A DNA stretch of 26,953 bases from DTU036 sp964346475. Its GTDB lineage: Bacteria > Bacillota > Clostridia > Peptostreptococcales > Acidaminobacteraceae. A program made the translations under genes and the position numbers. Below, piece by piece: positions 1-7,925 of the stretch. The first letter of the stretch is position 1. Each line of letters opens with the position of its first letter. The stretch spans positions 1 to 26,953 of the forward strand of contig CAYFUM010000020.1 in the NCBI GenBank assembly GCA_964346475.1, read 5' to 3'. The notes beneath the pieces are model-generated. The model did no database searches, was not told where the DNA came from, and worked only from the letters and a program-made list of their open reading frames with translations.

Positions 1-19
1 AGCAAAATCAAGTTAAACA

Positions 20-28
20 TGTTATAAT
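20..28 (+). promoter_or_regulatory. Extended -10 promoter element upstream of the nucleoside ABC operon
   Basis: TGTTATAAT is a perfect sigma-A -10 hexamer with the TG extension, about 30 bases before the ATG at 58. The -35 region would fall at or beyond the left edge, so it cannot be judged. The same nine bases recur before the rubrerythrin-like gene and before secG. Confidence 0.5.
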
Positions 29-57
29 TACCATAATCAGAAAAGAAGGGGGAGGGG

Positions 58-1581
58 ATGGAAGAGTTTGTTGTCGAGATGCGGGGTATCACCAAGGCTT
101 TTCCTGGAATTCTAGCTAATGACAATGTAAATCTACAACTAAAAAAAGGAGAAATCCACGCTCTTTTAGGGGAAAATGGAGCCGGCAAGTCTACACTAAT
201 GTCGGTGCTTTTTGGTTTTTATCAACCAGAGGCTGGGGAAATTTATGTTCGGGGCAAGAAGGTGGAGATAAAATCTCCAAACATCGCCCATGAACTGGGT
301 ATAGGCATGGTCCACCAGCACTTTCAATTGATAGATAACTTCACAGTGGTTGAGAACATAATTCTGGGGGATGAACCCGGGGGCTTCCTGGTGGATTATG
401 ATAGAGCAAGAAAAGAGGTTATCGCCCTATCTAAACAATATGGACTTGGGGTGGATCCCGATGCCAAGATTGAAGACATAAGTGTGGGCATGCAGCAAAG
501 GGTAGAGATTCTAAAGGTCCTTTATAGGAAGGCTGAGATAATAATCCTAGATGAGCCTACAGCGGTGCTGACCCCCCAGGAGATTGAAGAACTGGTGGCT
601 ATTATGAAGAATTTTGCTGCTGAGAAAAAAAGCGTAATCCTTATAACCCACAAACTAAAGGAAATTTTAGAAGCTGCCGATAGAGTTAGCGTACTCAGGC
701 AGGGGAAATACATAGGAACTGTGGATGTGGCTAGGACCAGTGAGGAAGAACTTGCTGAGATGATGGTAGGACGTAAGGTTAACTTCAAGGTTGATAAGGC
801 TCCGGCTAATCCCGGTGATAAGGTCCTTGAGATTGAGGAACTCTGGGTCAAGGACCAAAGAGGGTTGGACGCCATCAAGGGGCTTAATCTCTATCTGAGA
901 AGCGGTGAAATACTAGGTATAGCTGGGATAGATGGCAATGGCCAGCAGGAACTGGTGGAGGCTATAACAGGTCTGGCTCCAATCAGCTCTGGTGATATCC
1001 TTTTAGAGGGTAGATCCATAATTAAGGAGAGTATAAAGGAGCATATAAATAGGGGGATTGCCTATGTCCCCGAGGACCGTCAAAAAAGAGCCCTGGTAAT
1101 GGATTTTCGATTGGATGAAAACATTGTACTCAAAGGCTATGAAAAAAAGCCTCTTAGTGCCAGGGGCATTCTAAACCCTAGGGAGATAGAAAAAAAAGGT
1201 AGGCAGATAGTTGAAGAATTTGATGTAAGAAGCTCCGAGGGAATTTCTACTATAGTTAGAAACATGAGTGGAGGTAACCAGCAAAAGGCCATAATAGGCA
1301 GAGAGGTGGACCTAAATCCCCTGGTTATGATTGCCTCACAGCCCTCACGGGGTCTTGATGTAGGAGCCATTGAGTACATACATAAAAGGCTTGTAGAACT
1401 AAGAGACCAGGGCAAGGCTGTGCTTCTAGTTAGCTTCGAACTGGATGAGATAATAAATGTCAGTGATAGGATAAATGTCATATATCAAGGGAAAATTACT
1501 GGTAATGTCAGGCCTGATCAGACGACGATACAAGAACTTGGACTTATGATGAGTGGATCAAAGGAGGTAGACCTTGCTTAG
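58..1581 (+). CDS. BMP-family nucleoside ABC transporter, ATP-binding protein (tandem ABC domains)
   Basis: This is the energising subunit of an ABC importer of the kind that takes up purine nucleosides with a BMP/Med-family lipoprotein (NupO/RnsB-like); it acts on the cytoplasmic face of the membrane. The 507 residues hold two ABC domains. The first has Walker A GENGAGKS at 38-45, the degenerate signature ISVGMQQR, and Walker B IIILDEPTAVLT. The second has a degenerate Walker A (GIDGNGQQEL), a good signature MSGGNQQK, and ASQPSRGLDVGA in place of Walker B. This asymmetry is normal for the family. The ATG at 58 is preceded by a purine-rich GGGGGAGGGG site. The stop overlaps the first permease gene. 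The substrate-binding protein is not in view and would have to lie to the left or elsewhere. Sugar transport is the main alternative, but the permease pair favours nucleosides. Confidence 0.9.
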   Translation: MEEFVVEMRGITKAFPGILANDNVNLQLKKGEIHALLGENGAGKSTLMSVLFGFYQPEAGEIYVRGKKVEIKSPNIAHELGIGMVHQHFQLIDNFTVVENIILGDEPGGFLVDYDRARKEVIALSKQYGLGVDPDAKIEDISVGMQQRVEILKVLYRKAEIIILDEPTAVLTPQEIEELVAIMKNFAAEKKSVILITHKLKEILEAADRVSVLRQGKYIGTVDVARTSEEELAEMMVGRKVNFKVDKAPANPGDKVLEIEELWVKDQRGLDAIKGLNLYLRSGEILGIAGIDGNGQQELVEAITGLAPISSGDILLEGRSIIKESIKEHINRGIAYVPEDRQKRALVMDFRLDENIVLKGYEKKPLSARGILNPREIEKKGRQIVEEFDVRSSEGISTIVRNMSGGNQQKAIIGREVDLNPLVMIASQPSRGLDVGAIEYIHKRLVELRDQGKAVLLVSFELDEIINVSDRINVIYQGKITGNVRPDQTTIQELGLMMSGSKEVDLA

Positions 1582-2668
1582 AAAAAGGAGCCACCTAACA
1601 CTGAGTTTGGTGGCAATAAGCCTATCCTTTATAGTGGCTAGCCTTGTCATGCTGGTATCAGGGATTAATCCTAAGGTGTTTTTCATATCCCTTATTAGGA
1701 CCATGACGGGGGTAAACCTGCAGGCAGTGGGAGGGGATGGCTTCTTTAATGCCAGGTACCTGGGCGAGTTTATCCAAATGGCCCTACCTATTATCCTTAC
1801 AGGGCTTTCTGTGGGCTTTGCTTTTAGAACTGGACTTTTTAATATAGGAGCTGAGGGCCAGGTGATAATGGGAAGTGTTGGAGCTGTGGTTGTAGGTGTT
1901 CTTTTTAAGCTACCAGCTATTGTTCATATACCTTTAGCTATAATCGTTGCTGCCCTTTTTGGAGCCCTATGGGGCTGGATTCCAGGATACTTCAAGGCAA
2001 AGTTTGGCGTCCATGAGGTAGTTATCACAATAATGCTCAACTATACAGCCCTCTATCTGGGCAACTTTATAATCAAGGCTCTGCCAGGCAGCGATAACCA
2101 AAAAACCGTGACCCTGGCGTCCACAGTCTTGCTTCAGAGCAAATTTCTACGCTCACTTACAGGAAATTCTAGACTCCACTGGGGATTTATTGTGGTGATA
2201 CTGGCTATAATTATTTATTACTTTATTATTGAAAAGACGACCTTTGGCTATGAATTAAGGGCTGTAGGTTTTAACAGGGACGCTGCCGAATATGGAGGAA
2301 TCAAGGTAGCAAGCCGCATCGCTGCCTCCATGGCCATAGCCGGAGCCTTTTCGGGCCTTGCAGGAGCCATGCTCTCTCTGGGAACCTTCGACTATGGCCG
2401 GGTTATAGGAGCCTTTGAAAACTATGGATTTGATGGGATTGCTGTTGCCCTCCTTGGTGGAAATACTGCCCTGGGAATTTTCTTCGGTGGCCTCCTCTTT
2501 GGTGGTTTGAAAAGCTCCCAGACCCTGATGCAGGCCTCGGGAATTCCCCTGGAAATTGCAATAATCGTATCAGCTCTTATTATTCTATTTGTTGCAATGA
2601 ATAATGGAATAGATTTGGTTCTTGAGAGATTGGAAGGAAGAAAGAGGAAAAAAGATGAAACTAATTAG
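1574..2668 (+). CDS. BMP-family nucleoside ABC transporter, permease subunit 1
   Basis: This is an integral membrane permease of 364 residues, the larger of the two permeases in nucleoside-type BMP importers (NupP/RnsC-like). A hydrophobic N-terminal helix is followed by many further helices, and the family segment around residues 75-100 (LSVGFAFRTGLFNIGAEGQ) is clear. The start is TTG at 1574, placed six bases after AAGGAGG (1561-1567), and it overlaps the ATPase stop by eight bases, so translation is probably coupled. A charged C-terminal tail (RLEGRKRKKDE) overlaps the start of the next permease gene. Family assignment is secure. The exact substrate (purine nucleosides, possibly others) is inferred from family knowledge. 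Confidence 0.88.
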   Translation: MLRKRSHLTLSLVAISLSFIVASLVMLVSGINPKVFFISLIRTMTGVNLQAVGGDGFFNARYLGEFIQMALPIILTGLSVGFAFRTGLFNIGAEGQVIMGSVGAVVVGVLFKLPAIVHIPLAIIVAALFGALWGWIPGYFKAKFGVHEVVITIMLNYTALYLGNFIIKALPGSDNQKTVTLASTVLLQSKFLRSLTGNSRLHWGFIVVILAIIIYYFIIEKTTFGYELRAVGFNRDAAEYGGIKVASRIAASMAIAGAFSGLAGAMLSLGTFDYGRVIGAFENYGFDGIAVALLGGNTALGIFFGGLLFGGLKSSQTLMQASGIPLEIAIIVSALIILFVAMNNGIDLVLERLEGRKRKKDETN

Positions 2669-3605
2669 CTCTATAGTGACCCTTTCTCTTATTTATGCCA
2701 CTCCAATTATCATTACAGCCCTGGGAGGACTTTATAGTGAGCGCAGTGGTATAGTAAATATCGCCCTGGAAGGGATAATGGTTATTGGAGCCTTTGTGGC
2801 AGCCACCTTTACACCTCTAAACGAGGCCAGCCTAGGAGGCTGGACCCCCTGGATAGCCATTCTTCTAGGTGCCTTAGCTGGGGGCCTCTACAGCCTCATC
2901 CATGCCTTTGTCAGCATTGATTTAAGAGCGGACCAGGTAATAAGTGGCACCGCCCTTAACATGCTGGCTCTGGGCATAACAGTCTATTTTTGCCAGATTA
3001 TTTTCCACCAGCAAAGGACCCAGACCTTTAGCCGGGGCTTTGTAAAGACCAATGTACCTCTCTTTTCCAAGATACCAATAATTGGCGACCTCTTTTTTAA
3101 GAGGATGTATTACACTTTTTATTTGGCAATCATCCTAGTCTTCGTGACTGCCTTTATCCTTAAGAAGACCCGCTTTGGCCTTAGGCTTAGAGCCAGTGGT
3201 GAGCACCCTTCAGCTGTTGATAGTGTGGGGGTAAGTGTCAGGAAGATGAGATACATTGGAGTTCTTATTTCTGGACTTTTAGCTGGACTATCCGGTGGCA
3301 TTATGGTCTTAACCCAGGCTACCCAGTTCACCGCAGGTTCCATTCATGGGGTTGGTTTTATTTCTATGGCCGCTCTGATTTTTGGCCGGTGGAATGCCCT
3401 GGGAGTCCTAGGAGCTAGTATCTTTTTTGGCTTTTCTCAGATCTTTGCCATTTTTTCCAGAGATATACCCCTACTGGCTAAGGTGCCTTCGGAAATTTTT
3501 CAAACCATACCCTATGTATTAACAATACTGGCCATGCTACTCTTTAGCAGAAAGAGTGCAGGGCCCAAGGCAGCTGGAGAGCTCTATGATGTCTCCAAAC
3601 GCTAG
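2655..3605 (+). CDS. BMP-family nucleoside ABC transporter, permease subunit 2
   Basis: This is the second integral membrane permease (NupQ/RnsD-like), 316 residues from the chosen start. The N-terminal segment ALGGLYSERSGIVNIALEG is the typical family signature, and the rest is a series of hydrophobic helices. The frame is open from a TTG at 2622, but the ATG at 2655 gives the usual hydrophobic N-terminus (MKLISSIVTLSL), is preceded by GGAAGGAAGAAAGAGG, and overlaps the upstream gene by 14 bases, so I prefer it. It completes an ATPase-permease-permease set. The next gene, rpoN, starts eight bases after the stop and may be co-transcribed, since no terminator is visible between them. Confidence 0.87.
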   Translation: MKLISSIVTLSLIYATPIIITALGGLYSERSGIVNIALEGIMVIGAFVAATFTPLNEASLGGWTPWIAILLGALAGGLYSLIHAFVSIDLRADQVISGTALNMLALGITVYFCQIIFHQQRTQTFSRGFVKTNVPLFSKIPIIGDLFFKRMYYTFYLAIILVFVTAFILKKTRFGLRLRASGEHPSAVDSVGVSVRKMRYIGVLISGLLAGLSGGIMVLTQATQFTAGSIHGVGFISMAALIFGRWNALGVLGASIFFGFSQIFAIFSRDIPLLAKVPSEIFQTIPYVLTILAMLLFSRKSAGPKAAGELYDVSKR

Positions 3606-3613
3606 GTGTAGCC

Positions 3614-4894
3614 ATGCAGCTTGATATGAATTTGGTGCTGGAGCAAAAGCAACAGCTTATTTTGACTCCGGCCCTTAAACTTAGCCTTGATATCCTCCAG
3701 GACAATTCCTTGGAGCTAAAGGAGAGGATCGAAAGGGAGCTTCTAGAAAATCCCCTCCTGGAAATAAGGGAGGGGACCAGTCCGGCTAGAAGTTTTTCTA
3801 GCTACGCACCCTGGGACCAATTAGAGGATAAACCCAGCCTTAAAGAATATCTAGTAGAACAGCTAGGTTATCTTGAGCTTGAAGAAAGGGAGAGAAAGCT
3901 ATTACAAAGGCTTATAGAATATATAAACCCTCAGGGTTATCTGGTGGAGGAATTTAAGAAGGACGCCTTCTTTCTAGACTATAAGACCGAGGAACTGGAG
4001 AAGGCCCTTTGGTTTCTTCAAAGATTAAAACCAGCTGGGGTAGGGGGACGCAATTTGACAGAGTGTTTGATTCTCCAGCTAAGGGATCTAGGTCATGATA
4101 CCTCCATTGCCCTGGATATAGTTACAGAGGACCTTGAGGATGTAGCCGCCCACAGGCTGGACAAACTGGCAAAAAAATACTCTGTGAGTTTGGAGTCCAT
4201 TGAGGAGGCGATAAGAGTTATCCAATCTCTGGATCCAAAACCTGGACTTGCCTTTCAAAAGAGTGATAGGCAAAGTGCCCAGGTGGCAGATATAGTGATA
4301 GAAAAAAACAATGACAAACTTAGTTTTGAACTAAATGAGAGGGTTTACCCTGATGTTGTTGTTTCATCCTATTATTCCAGTCTTAGTCTGGAGGAGCTGG
4401 ATGATAGGAGTAAGATATATATTTCCGACAAGACCAAGAGAGCCCAGCTTTTTTTAGAGGCTATAGCCCAGAGAAGAAAGACCATTAGTAATGTTATAAA
4501 GAGTATCCTGGATTTTCAGAGAGACTTCTTTTTTATCGGTAATAGGGGCATGGTACCCCTTAACCTGATTGATGTGGCAGAGAAAATTGACTGTCATGAG
4601 TCCACCATATCCAGGGCAATAAGTGGGAAGTTTCTCCTCTACGAAAACCTCCTCTATCCTCTTAGCTATTTCTTTCCCAGCTCCCTATCAGGAGCCAGGG
4701 GAGAGGTATCTTCCCTCTATGTCAAGAGTATGATTGAGGAGATGATAGAAGGCGAGGATAGATCAAGACCCCTTAGTGATGAGGCTCTGGCTAAAAAACT
4801 CCAGGCTCAGGATATAGAAATTGCCCGTAGAACCGTGGCCAAGTATCGTGAGGAGCTGGGCATACTATCCTCGGTCCTGCGAAAAAACTTCTAG
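3614..4894 (+). CDS. rpoN: RNA polymerase sigma-54 factor
   Basis: Sigma-54 directs RNA polymerase to -24/-12 promoters, which need an ATP-driven enhancer-binding activator. Of the 426 residues, the N-terminus (MQLDMNLVLEQKQQ then LTPALKLSLDIL) is the glutamine- and leucine-rich activator-responsive region I, ending in LLENPLLEI. A core-binding region follows, then a helix-turn-helix (VAEKIDCHESTISRAI), and the RpoN box ARRTVAKYR at 404-412 near the C-terminus. The protein is slightly shorter than typical homologues (about 450-480), mostly through a short acidic region II. No strong ribosome-binding site precedes the ATG (only TAGGTG nearby). In many Clostridia rpoN sits just before the glycolytic gap operon, as here, usually with a cggR repressor gene between; that gene is absent. 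Confidence 0.95.
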   Translation: MQLDMNLVLEQKQQLILTPALKLSLDILQDNSLELKERIERELLENPLLEIREGTSPARSFSSYAPWDQLEDKPSLKEYLVEQLGYLELEERERKLLQRLIEYINPQGYLVEEFKKDAFFLDYKTEELEKALWFLQRLKPAGVGGRNLTECLILQLRDLGHDTSIALDIVTEDLEDVAAHRLDKLAKKYSVSLESIEEAIRVIQSLDPKPGLAFQKSDRQSAQVADIVIEKNNDKLSFELNERVYPDVVVSSYYSSLSLEELDDRSKIYISDKTKRAQLFLEAIAQRRKTISNVIKSILDFQRDFFFIGNRGMVPLNLIDVAEKIDCHESTISRAISGKFLLYENLLYPLSYFFPSSLSGARGEVSSLYVKSMIEEMIEGEDRSRPLSDEALAKKLQAQDIEIARRTVAKYREELGILSSVLRKNF

Positions 4895-4936
4895 GCTTCA
4901 TAAAAGTAAGGAAACTGGGTATCTATCCTAGGACAA

Positions 4937-4942
4937 TATACT
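4937..4942 (+). promoter_or_regulatory. Possible -10 element for the gap operon
   Basis: TATACT lies 20 bases before the gap start codon in the only gap between rpoN and gap. The -35 region at the right distance (around 4914-4919) is poor, so this is a weak call. Read-through from rpoN is an alternative. Confidence 0.3.
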
Positions 4943-4961
4943 AGTAAAGAAAGGACTTAAA

Positions 4962-5966
4962 ATGAAAAGAGTTGCAATTAATGGTTTCGGACGAATTGGA
5001 CAAGCAGTTGTTAGAATCTGGGCTCAGCAGGAAAATAAAAAGTTTGAACTGGCCCTGATAAATGGTGGAGATGTGAATAGGATCTATTCCTCTCTGAAGT
5101 ATGATTCTGTCTATGGAAGGTTTCCTGGAACTATTGAAAAAGGTCAGGACTGCGTCTATGTAAATGGCGAAAAAATAGAAGTTAGAAATCAAAGGGATGA
5201 GGATAATCTCCCCTGGAAAGAGCATGGCATAGACATATTGGTGGATAGTACGGGCAGGTATCGCACCAGAGAGAGTGCCCAGATCCATCTGGACCAGGGA
5301 GCTAAGAAGATCCTTATTACAGCACCTGCCAAGGGTGATGATATAACTATCGTTATGGGAGTTAATGAAAAGGACTATGATCCAGCTAGTCACAATATTA
5401 TTTCCAATGCCTCCTGTACAACCAACTGTCTGGCCCCTGTTGCCAAGGTTATCGATGAGGAGTTTGGAATTGAGTTTGGAATGATGACTACAATCCACGC
5501 CTACACCAATGACCAGGTCTTAGTCGATAGCAAGCACTCTGATCCCCGTAGAGCTAGGGCAGCTGCTCTTAACATGATTCCTACTACAACCGGTGCTGCC
5601 CAGGCTGTAGCCCTTGTACTACCCCAGTTGGAGGGTAAGTTTTCAGGAATGAGCATCCGGGTACCTACTCCTACAGTATCGGCTGTGGATCTAGTTGTTA
5701 CAACAAAAAACCCTGTCAGCATTGAGGCTGTAAACCAGGCCTTAAAAGCTGCCAGTGAGGGTGAAATGGAGGGTATTCTTGGTTACAGTGAAGAGCCTCT
5801 AGTCTCGACTGACTATACAGCTGATGAGAGATCCTCTATAGTTGACGCCCTCTCCACCGATGTATTGGGGGATAGGATGATTAAGATAATCGCCTGGTAT
5901 GACAATGAGTGGGGTTATGCAAGAAGAGTCGTTGATCTTTGCGAGTACATGATTGAAAAGGCTTAA
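4962..5966 (+). CDS. gap: Type I glyceraldehyde-3-phosphate dehydrogenase with an altered coenzyme-selectivity site
   Basis: The cytosolic enzyme interconverts glyceraldehyde 3-phosphate and 1,3-bisphosphoglycerate. In its 334 residues one sees the Rossmann motif INGFGRIG (6-13), the catalytic cysteine Cys152 in SNASCTTN, its partner His179 in TTIHAYTNDQ, and WYDNEWGY near the end. The aspartate that normally follows as IND and holds the NAD ribose is Gly35 here (LINGGD). The Leu-Pro pair of NAD-specific enzymes (as in DLPH) is Ser190-Lys191 (DSKH). Both changes are of the kind found in NADP-using enzymes such as B. subtilis GapB or the plastid forms. NADP or dual use is therefore likely but inferred. 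AAAGGA precedes the ATG. It is the first gene of the gap-pgk-tpiA-gpmI-eno cluster and is followed at once by a hairpin with a T-run. Confidence 0.97.
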   Translation: MKRVAINGFGRIGQAVVRIWAQQENKKFELALINGGDVNRIYSSLKYDSVYGRFPGTIEKGQDCVYVNGEKIEVRNQRDEDNLPWKEHGIDILVDSTGRYRTRESAQIHLDQGAKKILITAPAKGDDITIVMGVNEKDYDPASHNIISNASCTTNCLAPVAKVIDEEFGIEFGMMTTIHAYTNDQVLVDSKHSDPRRARAAALNMIPTTTGAAQAVALVLPQLEGKFSGMSIRVPTPTVSAVDLVVTTKNPVSIEAVNQALKAASEGEMEGILGYSEEPLVSTDYTADERSSIVDALSTDVLGDRMIKIIAWYDNEWGYARRVVDLCEYMIEKA

Positions 5967-5995
5967 AAAAGTCCCGGCAGAAGTCGGGATTTTTT
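5965..5995 (+). terminator. Hairpin with T-run between gap and pgk (terminator or attenuator)
   Basis: TCCCGG (5972-5977) pairs with TCGGGA (5984-5989) around the loop CAGAAG, one pair being G-T. Six A residues precede the stem and six T residues (5990-5995) follow it, so it can fold further and resembles an intrinsic terminator. The T-run leads directly into the ribosome-binding site of pgk, and no fresh promoter is visible before pgk. Partial termination or an RNA-processing/stability role that keeps gap mRNA above the distal genes is more likely than full termination. Confidence 0.7.
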
Positions 5996-6005
5996 GGGAG
6001 GATCT

Positions 6006-7187
6006 ATGAAAAAAACTATTAGAGATATAGATGTAAGTGGAAAAACTGTCTTTGTCAGGGTGGATTTCAATGTGCCTCTATCTGAGGGTAGTATTAGGGA
6101 TGATAGAAGGATAGTGGCCTCTCTACCTACAATAAATTACCTAAGAGAGGCTGGAGCCAAGATAATACTTGCCTCCCATCTAGGAAAACCCCAGGGAGCA
6201 GATCCTAGGCTCAGTCTAGAGCCTGTGGCCAGACATCTCAGCGGGCTTATTGAGGCTCCTGTACTCTTTCATTCTACTTCTGAGGTGGTGGATGAAGAGA
6301 TTGTAAAAATGGTAGAGACTATGAAGGAAGGCCAGGTCCTTCTACTGGAAAACACCCGCTATGACAGTGGAGAGACCAAAAACAGCCAGGAACTGGCTGA
6401 AAAGTTTGCAGGCTTAGCGGATATCTTTGTCAATGACGCCTTTGGTACCTCCCACAGGGCCCATAGCTCCAACTATGGTGCTGCTAAATTACTGCCAGTT
6501 AGGGTCTCGGGTCTACTTATAGAAAAGGAGCTAAAGTACTTCTACCAGGCCCTAGAAAATCCCAGCAGGCCCTTTCTAGCCATACTTGGGGGAGCCAAGG
6601 TATCTGATAAGATTAAGGTTATAGAAAACCTGATGGATAGGGTAGATGAGATAATAGTGGCTGGAGCCATGGCCTATACCTTTATGAGGGCTCAGGGTCA
6701 TAGCGTAGGCCAGTCTCTGCTAGAAGAGGACCAGGTTGACTTTGCCAAGGGCATTCTGGAGCTGGCAGAGAAAAAGAAGATTCCCTTTCATTTGCCAGTG
6801 GACTTTGCTACAGCAAGGGAGTTTGCCGATGTGGAGCCTAGCTATACCAGGGGTAGGGATATAGAGGAAGACTTCATGGGCCTTGATATAGGCCCTGAGA
6901 CGATAAAGGCCTTTAATGAGGTTATAGCAAGAGCCAGAACTACGGTTTGGAATGGACCTGTGGGAGTCTTTGAGATGAAAAATTTTTCAAAGGGAACTAG
7001 AAGTGTAGCTGAGGCTCTGTCAAAAAATCCCGGTATAACCATAGTGGGAGGCGGAGATAGTGCTGCAGCCATAAGGGAGATGGACTTGGAGCAGAACTTT
7101 AGCCACATTTCCACCGGTGGTGGTGCAAGTCTAGAACTTCTTGAAGGAAAGGTGCTGCCCGGCATAGAGGTATTGGAGGAGAAATGA
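6006..7187 (+). CDS. pgk: Phosphoglycerate kinase
   Basis: It transfers phosphate between 1,3-bisphosphoglycerate and ADP in the cytosol. The protein has 393 residues, the normal bacterial length. Typical segments are VFVRVDFNVPL near the N-terminus, ILASHLGKP, LLLENTRY, NDAFGTSHRAHSS, LGGAKVSDKI, TVWNGPVGVFE and the nucleotide-site GGGDSAAAI with STGGGASLELLEG near the end. The frame is open from a TTG at 5994, but the ATG at 6006 follows GGGAGGAT with good spacing and gives the canonical start MKKTIRDIDV. The stop overlaps the tpiA start codon by four bases (ATGA), indicating coupled translation. Confidence 0.98.
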   Translation: MKKTIRDIDVSGKTVFVRVDFNVPLSEGSIRDDRRIVASLPTINYLREAGAKIILASHLGKPQGADPRLSLEPVARHLSGLIEAPVLFHSTSEVVDEEIVKMVETMKEGQVLLLENTRYDSGETKNSQELAEKFAGLADIFVNDAFGTSHRAHSSNYGAAKLLPVRVSGLLIEKELKYFYQALENPSRPFLAILGGAKVSDKIKVIENLMDRVDEIIVAGAMAYTFMRAQGHSVGQSLLEEDQVDFAKGILELAEKKKIPFHLPVDFATAREFADVEPSYTRGRDIEEDFMGLDIGPETIKAFNEVIARARTTVWNGPVGVFEMKNFSKGTRSVAEALSKNPGITIVGGGDSAAAIREMDLEQNFSHISTGGGASLELLEGKVLPGIEVLEEK

Positions 7188-7924
7188 GAAAAAAGATTAT
7201 TGCTGGCAACTGGAAGATGAATAAGGGACCCAGAGAGGCTTTAGACTTTCTAGCCAGCCTATCCTTTGAAAAAAAAGATCAGGACCGGGTAATCCTCTGT
7301 CCTTCCAATATTTGTCTTGGACCTATGCAGGGAAAACTTCCCCGAGGAGTTGAACTAGCAGCCCAAAATATCCACCAGGAGGAGGCCGGCGCCTATACTG
7401 GTGAAGTAGCGGCAGGAATGATAAGGGAACTTGGGGTGGCTATCACCCTGGTTGGCCATTCTGAAAGGCGCAGCTACTATAACGAAAGCGATGAAATAGT
7501 TAATAAAAAAGTAAAAAGAGCCCTGGAAAACTCCTTGGAGGTCATCCTCTGTGTAGGGGAGAGCCTGGAAGAAAGACAGGCAGCCAGGGAAAAAGCCCTT
7601 GTAGAAGGGCAGATTGTGAGGGCCTTAGAGGGCCTAGATGAGAAGGAGCTCAAGGGACTTATTATTGCCTATGAACCGGTCTGGGCTATAGGAACCGGCC
7701 TTAGTGCTTCGGCTGAAGATGCCCAGGAGATGAATTCTCATATTAGAGGGGTGATAGCAAGGCTTTATAATGAGGAGCTAGCACAGGGTCTTTTAATCCT
7801 CTATGGGGGCAGTGTAAGTCCTGGGAATATTAAAGAGCTAATGGCCAAGAAGGATGTGGATGGTGTACTTGTCGGTGGGGCCAGCCTGGATCCACAGAGT
7901 TTTTCTAGCCTAGTGGATTATTAA
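7184..7924 (+). CDS. tpiA: Triosephosphate isomerase
   Basis: It interconverts dihydroxyacetone phosphate and glyceraldehyde 3-phosphate. The 246-residue barrel has the expected AGNWKMNKG with the catalytic lysine, VGHSERR with the catalytic histidine, YEPVWAIGTG with the catalytic glutamate and the flexible loop, and the phosphate-gripping YGGSVSPGN and VGGASL near the end. GGAGGAG precedes the ATG, which overlaps the pgk stop. The following gene begins one base after the stop. Length and all active-site residues are ordinary. Confidence 0.98.
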   Translation: MRKKIIAGNWKMNKGPREALDFLASLSFEKKDQDRVILCPSNICLGPMQGKLPRGVELAAQNIHQEEAGAYTGEVAAGMIRELGVAITLVGHSERRSYYNESDEIVNKKVKRALENSLEVILCVGESLEERQAAREKALVEGQIVRALEGLDEKELKGLIIAYEPVWAIGTGLSASAEDAQEMNSHIRGVIARLYNEELAQGLLILYGGSVSPGNIKELMAKKDVDGVLVGGASLDPQSFSSLVDY

Positions 7925-7925
7925 A

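Noticed and set aside
4941..5498. Minus-strand open frame of 185 codons opposite gap.
   Set aside because: It is a shadow of the conserved GAPDH gene, has no family resemblance and no convincing upstream signals.
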